DNA from: Prado023 sp963706885
GTDB taxonomy: Bacteria > Actinomycetota > Actinomycetes > S36-B12 > CAIYMF01
Direction of reading: 5' to 3'
Length of the DNA stretch: 64,000 nucleotides
Assembly (NCBI GenBank): GCA_963706885.1
Contig: CAVPNX010000018.1
Span: 1 to 64,000, forward strand
Under the pieces are notes generated by a model. That model was not told where the DNA came from, made no database searches, and saw only the letters and a program-made list of their open reading frames with translations. Of this stretch, positions 20,717 through 30,577 are shown piece by piece. The stretch's first letter is position 1, and each line of letters starts with the position of its first letter. Both the position numbers and the translations under genes were made by a program.

Positions 20717-21117
20717 GCCTCCTCGACCACCACCACGGCCGCGGCCATCGTCGGCTCGTGGGTGATCGACAGGTGGACCACCACCTCGCCGAGGGTGGCC
20801 CGGACCGCCGACGCCAGCTCGCCGTGGAGCACGAGGGTGGGGCGGCCCCATGCGTCGGGGACCACCTCGACCTGGCGCCAGTCCATGTCCGGGATCGCCG
20901 GCGCCCGGCCGGGCCGCGCTCCGGAGAAGGCCTTGACGAACGCCTCCTTGGCCGCGTACCGGCCAGCCAGGTGCTGCGCCGCCCCGGAAGGGCCCCCCGC
21001 CGCCCGCAGCTCACCGGCCGTGAAGGTCCGCTCGGCGAACGCCGAGCCGACCGACCCGAGCTGCTCGGCGAACGATTCGACACCGACCAGGTCGATGCCG
21101 ACGGCCCGGATCGGCAT
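20713..21117 (-). CDS. acpS: holo-[acyl-carrier-protein] synthase
   Basis: A 134-residue phosphopantetheinyl transferase that attaches the CoA-derived arm to acyl carrier domains. AcpS signatures are AVGIDLVGVESF with the magnesium ligand Asp9, and AGRYAAKEAFVKAF with Glu58. The length is typical. Its ATG overlaps the fas stop (ATGA), so it is translated together with the synthase. The mycobacterial fas (Rv2524c) and acpS (Rv2523c) are arranged the same way. Since the synthase here has no C-terminal transferase domain like the fungal enzyme, this protein is the expected activator of its ACP domain. Confidence 0.93.
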   Translation of the reverse strand: MPIRAVGIDLVGVESFAEQLGSVGSAFAERTFTAGELRAAGGPSGAAQHLAGRYAAKEAFVKAFSGARPGRAPAIPDMDWRQVEVVPDAWGRPTLVLHGELASAVRATLGEVVVHLSITHEPTMAAAVVVVEEA

Positions 21118-24100
21118 CAGGCGCCGGCCAGCCCAGGCAGGGCACCCGCCGGATCCAGCAGCATCCCCGCCTCCCGTTCGCGCAGCTCCTGGGTGGAACC
21201 CTGGCCGAGGCGCCGGTCCGTGCGACGCGCGAAGACCGGGTCACCGCCATGGATCGCACCCAGGCGGGCACGGGCCCCGGCGACCCGGCGCTCATGGGCT
21301 CGCTGCACGTAGCTGGCGCGCTGATCGGTCGGGATCGCCTCGACGAACACGTCCGGGTGGGCCAGCGCAACCAGCGCCGACACGTGGCCGAAGCCCAGGC
21401 TGGTGACCAGCGCCGCCCGGACCTGCTCGGCCCGGCGAAGCGGTCGGTAGTCCACGACGAGGGCCTCGCCCGGGGTCACCCGCGGGTCGGCGCTGACCAG
21501 GTTGGCGTTGCCCGGCACCGTGCCGGTCTCGAACACGTCACACAGGCCTGCCATCTGCCAGGCAGCCGCACCACCCTTGGAGTGGCCGGTGAGCGACTTC
21601 TGCGAGATCACCCGCAGCGGTGCCCCCGGGGTCCGCCCCAGGGCCTGCTGGATGGTCTCGTGCAGGAAGGCCTCGTTCGGGTCGTTGGCCTCGGTCGAGG
21701 TGTCGTGCTTGGACACCACCGCGACGTCGTCGGCTGTCAGCCCGAGGCTGGCCAGCGCGCGGCCGAGCGGGGAGTCCGCTCCACCGCGCACCGAGCCGAG
21801 CGCCCCGATCCCGGGAGCCGGGATCGACGTGTGGATGCCGTCACCGAACGAGGCCGCGTACCCCACGACCGCCCGGACGGGCAGGCCCAGGGCAAGGGCC
21901 ACCGACCCCCGGCAGATGATGAAGCTGCCACCACCCTGGGACTCGACGAAGCCGCGCCGACGCCGGTCCCCCGGACGGCTGTGCTGACGCGGGTACAGGC
22001 CGGCGGAGATCATCGCCTCGTTGTCCGCGGTTGCGGCCATGTTCGCGAAGCCGATGATCCCCTCGGTGCTCAGGTCGTCCCACCCGCCGCCGATGATGAT
22101 CTCCGCCTTGCCCAGGGCGATCTTGTCCACGGCCTCCTCGAGGGACACCGCGGCCGTGGCGCACGCCGCCACCGGGTGCACCATCGGGCCGTAGCCACCG
22201 ATCAATCCCTGGTTGACGTGCGCCGAGACCACGTTGCCCAGCGCCTCCTGCAACACGTCGTTGGCGAACTGGCGACCGGCCAGCGGCCCCATGAACACCT
22301 TGGAGATGCTGCTCATGCCGCCCATCCCACTGCCCTGGGTGTTGCCGACCAGGCTGGGATGCACCGCGCCGAGCAGCTCCTCGGCCGAGACCCCGGCGTC
22401 GGCAAGCGCATCTGCGGTGATGACCACGTTCCAGGCGGTGAGGGCATCCATCGACCCGGCGATCCCGGAGTCCAGCCCGTGCCGCACGGGGTCCGAGCCG
22501 CGGGGGAACTGCCCGCCGGCCGACCGCAGCAGCGGCTTGCGCCGGGGGATCCGGATGGAGGCCCCGGCCGGCAGCGTGAGCAACCAGCCCTCCTCCGCCT
22601 GGGTGACCAGCGCTCCCGGGGTGCTGGCTGCCATGGCCCGCGCCTCAGCCTCGGAGCTGAGCACCTTGGTCAGGGCCCGGTCGAGGAAGGCCTCGGTGAA
22701 CTCCCAGACCCCCTCGGCGGCCACAGCCGGATCGTCCTCGAACAGCCGCACCCCGGAGCGGGCCTGCACCCGCTCGCGGTAGCGCTCGTCGATCTCCGCC
22801 TCGTCGACCGGGCTGGCCGTCTCGGCATCGACCCAGCCACCGGCCTGGTCGTCCCAGGTGATGAGGCCGCAGCGCCACGCCAGCTCGACGACCCCGGCCG
22901 CGCCGAGCTCACCGAGCTCGGCCTGCCAGCGCGTGGCCGAACCGCCCCACGGGCCGTACTCGGCGATGCCGACCATGACGATCATGTCCTCGGCCCGGAC
23001 CGTGGCCCGCGAGGTCCCGGTGGGGACCTCGACCGGCCCCCGCGCCCCCGCCAGCAGGGCAGGCAGGTTCGGCAGGGCTGCGACGGTGGAGCCCACATCG
23101 GGTTCCGTCGAGCCCTCGGCCGCGGCCGCGGCGGTGAGCTCGGCCACGGCGTTTGCCAGTGCCGCACCGAGATCCGCCCGCCCGCCGAGCCCACCGGACA
23201 GGTCCAGGCGAAGCGGGCCACGGTCGGCCTGCTCGCGGAACGGCTCGGTGGCCAGGGCGGCGATGAGCGCACCCATCTGCTCAGCGGAGAAGGTGACAAC
23301 ACCCAGCTCGTCCTCGACATAGCGGGCGACCCGGTCGTTGGCGGCCATCAGCCCGGTGCCGCGCACCCAGCCGATCTCCGCGGAGATGATCCGGGTCTGC
23401 GCACCCCAGCGCGAGCCCTCCGACGCCCACTTGTTGGCCATCGTCTCCAGTGCCGCCTTGGCGTCGCCGTAGGCACCGTCGCCACCGAAGGTCCCGTGGT
23501 TGGGCGACATCGGCAGGATGACGCTGAAGCGCTCCCGGCGCGCGGTGGCCGCACGCTCGGCCAGCCCGCCGACCAGTCGCTGCACGCCGAGCAGCAGCAG
23601 GCGCAGTGTCAGCTGCGCGTCCCGGCCGGTGTCGGGCAGCTCACCCATGGCCGGGGCTGCCGCGAACGGCAGGACGAGCGTGGGCCACAGCGCCGGCTTG
23701 ACCTCCCGCGTGATGGGCCCGACGTCCTCGGTCGTGGGCGTGACCATCCACTCGATGAGCGCATCGATGTCAGCGAACGAGGCCAGGTTGGCCCGGACGA
23801 TGTGCAGCTGCGCGCCGGGACCGGCCCAGCGGCGCTCGAGGTCCCGGTAGGCGGCGATCCGCTCCGGGGTGTCGGCGGTGGTCACCACGACCACCGTCGC
23901 ACCGCCGCGCAGCAGGTGGGCCACCGCCGACCACGCGATCGAGTTCGGCGACGCCCCGGTCACCAGCGCGACCTCACCGCGGAGGTCGGCCGGGGCCTGC
24001 CCCAGCAGCTCGGCGGCGGCAAGGACCGCAGCGGCGTCGGGGGACGCCAGGGCCGCACGCAGGCCCTGCGCGTCGGGGATCGGCACCCCGGTGGCCGTCG

Positions 24101-27100
24101 CGGTCAGGGCGCGCTCGATCAGGGCCACCGTCCGCGGGTGGTTGGCCCGCGCCAGCCGAGCGCGGTGGTACTCGAGGCCGGCCCCGATGCGCGGATCGGC
24201 GTCACGATGGCCGACGACCTGCTGGAGGAGCCCCTCGAGCACGTCGTCCACCGCATCGCCCGCCGTCCCGTCGACCTCGGCAGCCAGCGAGGCCTGCACC
24301 AGGTGGTCCACGTCGGCCCGGGCCCATGTGGTGGCGGAGTCCAGCAGGACGTGGCGCCTCGGGTCGAACATGGGGGCGACCAACGAGGCCGGCCCGTGCT
24401 CGGCCTCGAGCAGGGCCAGGGTGGCCAGCGCCTCACGGTAGTCGGCGTCCAGCGGATCGCTGACCGGCACGCGGCCCAAGCGGGCGAGCACCTCGGAGGC
24501 CTGGTCGACCAGGATGCCCTCGACATGCTCGCGCAACTCGTTGACCGCCGCGGCGTCGACGGTCCCGCCACCGGCCGTGGTGGCCGACACCGGCGCCACC
24601 GCCACTCCCGCCTCGGCGGCGGCTGCCCGCACGGCCTCGTCGATCAGGCCCTCCGCGCTCGATTCGCTCAGGACGGCCAGGTCGCCGCCACGGCGGCTGC
24701 TGCCCTCGCGGGTGCCCAGGGCCAGGGCCAGCGCGGTGCGCGCGATCCACCCCTCGCCCAGACCCCAGTGCGTGGTGACGCGCTTGGCCAGGGCCGACTG
24801 CGACGAGCCCCGCGGGCCCAGCGCCGCCGTGACCGCGCCCTCGACGGCCGCGGACAGCACCGGACCCGGGTACCGGTAGTTCCCGGTCTTCGCCGCCAAC
24901 GTGCTGGTCAGCTGCACGAGGGGCACCTCGTGGGCGCCGTCCATCGCCGAGACACCGAACTCCTTGCCGATGTCCATCAGGACCTGGTTGCGCCGGCTGG
25001 AGGCACCGTCGACCAGCGACTCGATCGAGTCGTGCTCGAGCTGGTCGACCCGCACGCCGACCCGCAGGGCCAGCAGGGCAGCCACCGCGGTGGCGTGGTC
25101 GACGGGCAGGTCGGCGACGATCTCACCGGACGGGGCGGGTGCGGCGGGGGCGGCAGCCGCGGGTGCAGCGGCGTCCGGCGCCTGCTCGTCCTGCTCGTCC
25201 TGCTCCACGTCGAGCACCGGGGCGGGATCCTCGGCGGTGTCGAACACCACCTCGGCGTCCACCTCCACGTTGAGGACCTCGGGCCGGGTCCCGCGGTGGG
25301 TCGCCAGCGCAAGCGAGCCCTTCGCCAGGTTGGCCAGCGTGGGTGCGCTGCCCACGCCGATCTCGACGATGCGCTCGACGCCGAGGCCCCCGAGCTCCAC
25401 CGGGGTGCACATCAGCTCGAAGGTCTCGATCCAGCGCACCGGCGAGGCGAACTGCCAGGCGAGCAGCTCGATCACCAACGTGCGCGCCAGCGCGGTCGGG
25501 TCGGCACTCGCGGCGTCCCAGTCGGCCAGGACCTCGGCGAGGATCGGCGAGGCGCACACGTCGTAGACGCCCTGCACGTACTCGCGGTCGACGCGGAACA
25601 GGTGCGGGTACAGGTTCGGGATGTAGCGCCCGACCAGCGCCCCGGTGTCGATGCGATCCGGGAGCTTGGCCATCAGCTGCGTGCGGAAGCCCGCGACCCC
25701 GCCCAGGAGCGCCGAGGAGTGGAACGGGACGTCGATCCCGGGGACGAGCAGCATGGGTGCCCGACCGGGCTGCCCCGGCCCGAGCCGGGCCTCCAGCTCC
25801 GCCAGCGACCCCAGCGTGCCTGCCACGGCGTACTGCTTGCCGCGCAGGTTGTGGTTGACGATCTCGCAGAGCTCGCCGGTGTCGGCTGCCACCGCGGCCA
25901 CGAGCTCCTCGGCCTGGGCGTGCGAGAGCCGGGCCAGGTGCGGGCGGATGACCGCGAGCCGGTACTCGGAGTTGCCCGCCTCGTCGCGCGCGACCAGCCC
26001 GTGCATCCCCTGCCCGCGGGCGAACACGAGCTCGATCGCCCCTTCGAGGGTCAGCACGCCGTTCGAGGCGCCCAGCGCGTTGTACTCGCCGACCGAGTGG
26101 CCGGCGACCGCCGCCTCGGGGTCGAACACCCCCGCCTCGCGCATCTCGGCGACCGTGGCCATCGCCAGCGTGGCCATCGCGACCTGCGTGAACTGGGTCA
26201 GGTGCAGGACACCCGCCGGGTGCCGGTAGGTGGTGCCGACCGCCTCGATGGACGTCGGGTTCTCCCGGACGATCTCCAGGATCGAGAAGCCCATCCGCTC
26301 CCGGGTCGCGGCGTCGGCGCGATCCCACGTGCCGCGCGCGGCGGCGGAACGGGCGTAGGCCTCCATGCCCATGCCCTGGGACTGGATGCCCTGGCCCGGG
26401 AACACGTACATGGTCCGCGGGCCGGCCACCACGGCACTGCCCAGGGCGACCACACCGTCGGCGGTCGTGGCCTCGACGGACACGACCCGGGCGCCGTCGC
26501 GCACCCCGGTGCGGGTGACCGTGAAGGTCACCTCCTGGCCGGGCAGGACGGGGGCGACGAAGTCGATCGACCACTCGCGAAGGCGGCTGGAGTCCCCCTC
26601 GGCCGCCGATTCCAGCACCGCCCGCGTCGCGGCGGCAGAGGTCCACATGCCGTGGACGATCCGCCCCGGCAGGCCCACGAACCGCGCGAGCAGGTCGCTG
26701 CGGTGGATGGGGTTGGCGTCGCCGCTCACCGTGGCGAACGCCTCGAGCTGGCTGGGCGCCGCGACCGTCAGGGTGCCCAGCGTGCGCAGCGGGGTGGCCA
26801 CGACACCGGTCGCGCTCGGCACGCGCGGCTGCCGACGGCAGCGCGGGATCGACGACCGCGCGCCGGACGAAGAAGCGATCGGACACCGTCGCCGATCCGC
26901 CGCGGGAGTCCACCGTGATCACCAGGCCACCGTCGGCCCGCGCCAGGGACGGCCGGTCGGCCGTCGGGGCGGCATCGGCTCGGCGCCAGTCTGCGTCCGG
27001 ATCTCGTGGCTCAGGTGCACGAGGTCGAACATCGACGAGGCCAGCCCCGCCTCGGCCAACCCGGCGAAGACATGCGGCCACAGGGCGGACATCACCCGAT

Positions 27101-30100
27101 CGGGGAGCATCCCTGCCGCGCCGACCGTGGCGGCGTGCGCGGCAGCGACCTCAACCGGGGAGGTCGGACCCTCGGTGCCACCGGCGAACATCACCAGGAG
27201 CCCGGAACCAGCCGCCTCGAGGCTGGCCTCGGTGACCGAGAACGTGACCACGCCTGCGTGGGTGGCCACCTCGACGGGGAGCACCAGCTCACCATCACCC
27301 GGCAGGCCGAGGTCGGGCCAGTCCAGCGTGAGGGCCAGGGACCGATCGGGCTGGGCGGTCAGGGTGGCCGTCTCGTTGCCACCCGAGGACCACGTGGCCA
27401 CCGGACCCAGGATCGACCACTCGTCGGGCGATCCGATCCGGTGCAGCGGGTTGGTGCGGCTGGCCCCCATCCAGGTCCACGTCGGGGCCTCCAGCGCGGC
27501 CGCGAGCAGTGCCTCGGGTCCTGACGCCGGGGCGGCCGGGTTCTGGCCCAGGCGGAAGTCGCTGATGTCGCGGACGTCGGTGCCCACGGGGTCGGCGGCC
27601 GCCAGCGCCTGCGCGACCGCGATCTCGAACCGGTCGAGCAGGTGCGCGACCGGCTCGTCGACGGTGGTGATCCCGGACACGGCCACCGGGCCCGGGATGA
27701 TCAGGACCTGATCGGCGTCGTAGAGGTCGCTGTGCGACTGCCACAGGGAGTCCGACTGGTACCAGCGGCGCACGTCGGCGTCGATGACGGGCACGAACGG
27801 CACGGGCTTGCCGGGCCTGCGGGCCACGGACAGGAAGTGCGCGACGTCGGCCGGGTGCATGAGGGCCGTGCGCGCCGTCGGGTAGGTGTCGACGAGCAGG
27901 GCCAGCGCCGCGGCCGGGTCGTCGACCGAGACGGAGTCGGCGAACAGCGTGGCGATCCGCCCGCTGTCGGCCGGGTTCAGCCGGGCCTCAGCCTGCTGGA
28001 GCAGGGCGATGAAGCGGCTGCGGTGCGTGACGTCCAGCCAGGCGCCGTCCTCGTAGCGGCCGTTGCGCCCGAGTGCGGTGAGCACCACGAAGCGTTCGAG
28101 CATCTCGGCGTAGGTCATCTCCGCCACATCACCGAAGTACGGCTTGGCCGTGACCGCCAGGGCCGCGACGATCTCCTCGCGCCGCGCAGCCACAGCTGCC
28201 TCGTCCCCGGCGACCTCGTCGAGCAAGCGGGCAGCCCGGGCTGCGCTGTTGTCCAGGAAGTGGATGTCCGCGTTCAGGCCGGAGCGTCCCGAGGTGGTCC
28301 CCCCGGCAACCGCGCCGCGGGCCACCCAGCCGTCGTGCCCGGCGGCGGCCACCAGGGCGGCCTTGACCGAGGGTGAGGCCGCCGACTCCCGCGTGGCCAT
28401 CGTCACGGTGCCCAGCAGGATGGCATCCACGGGCATGGTGGCGGCACCGTGGGCGTGCGCCCACGTGCCCGAGAGCAGGGCGCCGGCGCGCTCCGGGTCG
28501 GCGATGCCGCCACCGACGGCCAGGACGACGTTCTCGTGCTCACGGATCAGGTGGTAGGTGCCCAGCAGCAGCTCGTCGAGGTCCTCCCACGAGTGGTGGC
28601 CCCCGGCCGTGCCGCCCTCGAGGTGCAGCCACACCGTGTGCGGGGTGTCGGCCGCGATCGCCAGGACCTCCTGCACCTGGGCGACCGTCCCGGGCTTGAA
28701 CGCGTTGAGCCAGATCCCCGCGGCCGCCAGCTCGTCGAGGAGCGCCAGGGCCTCGGGCTTGTCGGGGATCCCTGCCGAGATCGTCAGGCCGTTGATCGGG
28801 GCGCCGGCAGCGCGGGCCCGTTGGACGAGCCGCTCGCGGCCCACCTGGAGGTTCCACAGGTACGGGTCGAGGAAGAGCGCGTTGACCACGACCTCCTGCC
28901 CCGGGGCCAGGCCTGCGGTCACCTCGGCGATCCGCTCGGTGAAGATCGCCTCGGTGACCTGGCCGCCACCGGCCAGCTCGGCGACGTGGCCCCCGTTGGC
29001 CGCCGCGATCACGATCGGTGCCTCGGACGTCGAGGGGGTCATGCCGGGCAGGATCATCGGCGAGCGCCCGGACCGCCGCGTGTGCAGGTTGGCCAGGCGC
29101 AGCACGCCCTGGCTGTCGCGCACCACGCGGGGGGCGAAGCGCTCGTACGTCTCAGGGATCGCCGGGGCGCTGCCGGGCGTGAACAGGGCGGTGCGACCCG
29201 CGGCCGTTCCCGGATCGAGGACGAGGGTGGCGCGCCCTCGCAGGTCGGCAGCAGTCTGGCCGGCCAGGGCCCCCATCGTGCTGACCATGATCGCCACCGA
29301 TCCCGGGGTGACGCTCCTGGTGACCGCGGTCGCCCAGTCGTGCGGGCGGGCCAGCACCGAGACCACGATGGCACGCAGCGTGTCCTCGCCCGGCAGGTCG
29401 CGCCCCGTCGCCGGGTCGGTGATCCGGGCCGACCCGATCGACGGCAGGGTCAGGCCCAGCTCGGAGATCCGGGCCAGGGCGTCGCGCGCTGCCGCCTGCA
29501 GGTCCGGGTGGTGGAAGGGCACGGAGCTGGCCAGCGGCTCCCAGGCGAACCGGAAGGGCGTGCCGCCCAGCTGTCCGGCGGCGCGCTTCTTCGCCTCCGC
29601 CTGGGCCAGCCCCTCAAGGCCGACCCGCAGCAGGGACAGCGCGTCGGGATCGCCGGAGAGGATGTGCCGGGTCGGGCCGTTGACGACGCCGATGGCGATC
29701 CGCTCCTGCGCACCGGAGCCGGCGAGGATGGCGGCCAGGCGCCCGGTGCGCGGGCCGGAGATGGCGACCATGGGGGTGCCGGCGGTCTCCGCCCCGGCCA
29801 ACGCGGCTGCCACCGCAGAGTCCGACACTGCCCACGGATGCCGAGCGGCGCAGGCGCCCATGACGGCGGCGATGCGGGCCGCATCGGCCGCGATGCGAAC
29901 GGGCACGAGGCCGTCACGGCCCCGGGCCGTGGCCACCGCAGCGGCCAGGAGTCCCGCGCTGTGGCCGGCGAAGCGGGTCGCCGGTGCGGTCGTGGCCGGG
30001 TGCAGGCCGTCGGAGTCCAGTGCGGCCAGGCAGGCGAGGTTCGTCAGCAGGTTGCCGACGAGTGCGAACGGCCCGGTCGCGGCGACCGGGCTGATCGGGT

Positions 30101-30401
30101 CATCCGGGCTGGAGGGCAGGAGGTGGGAGAAGCCATCGGCGAACAGCCCCAGTCCGCGCACCGCCGGGGTCTGGGCCCAGTCATCCAGGTCGGTCACGAC
30201 CGTGTCGACCCATGCAGCCAGCTCCGGGCGGCCGACCAGCGTGCTGGCCAGGACCTTCGGCCAGGACGGGTCGATGCCGGGGAACAGCAACGTGGCGGGG
30301 TGGGTCCCGGCAGCCAGTCCGGCCGCCATGCTGCCCGGGAGGGCGGCGGGCGCTCCGCCGGAGACGGTCGGCTGGGTCTGTCCTGCGGTGGTCGTCATCA
30401 T
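21117..30401 (-). CDS. fas: type I fatty-acid synthase (frame broken twice as read)
   Basis: A single polypeptide of about 3,090 residues carrying all steps of fatty-acid synthesis. Order from the N-terminus: acetyl transferase (GHSAG, residues 146-150), FMN enoyl reductase (MILPGMTPSTS, LHLEGGTAGGHHSW), dehydratase hot-dog region (SGDANPIH), malonyl/palmitoyl transferase (AGHSVGEYNALG), ACP (DGASSRRNQVLMDIGKEFG, with the attachment Ser in the position of the yeast site), ketoreductase (VALVTGASPNSIAWS), and ketosynthase (Cys in VAACATAAVS, His in VVSKHDTSTEA and TGHSKGG). Two breaks: a missing G near 26998 and an extra C near 26823. Between them about 55 residues (VITVDSRGGSATVSDRFFV) read in the third frame. 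Such an enzyme is normally essential, so error is likelier than decay. GAGAGG precedes the paired ATGs. Confidence 0.92.
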
Positions 30402-30444
30402 GGAGCCTCTCGGGCGGTGGTGGTGCCCCCAGGTATGCCCACGA

Positions 30445-30477
30445 TTTATATGAGCAAACCTTCATGTTTTGGCGCAA
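30445..30477 (-). promoter_or_regulatory. AT-rich promoter island upstream of fas
   Basis: The stretch around 30441-30482 is one of the most AT-rich spots in the window. On the minus strand it reads TTGCGC (30472-30477), then 19-21 bp, then CATATA/TATAAA (30445-30452). The spacing is longer than the ideal 17 bp, so the -35 is uncertain, but the -10 lies about 45 nt before the fas ATG. Confidence 0.42.
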
Positions 30478-30577
30478 TGATACGCGCGACGCTGCCGAGT
30501 GGGGAAATCCGGGCAGGACCTATGGCCCTGCGCCCTGGGGACGAAGGGCACTATCGCCCATGGGGTCGAGAGATCCG

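Noticed and set aside
21249..26918. 1,889-codon open frame on the plus strand across fas
   Set aside because: It is the antisense shadow of fas in high-GC DNA; the protein is Arg/His/Gly-rich with no domain, while the minus strand has all FAS-I motifs.
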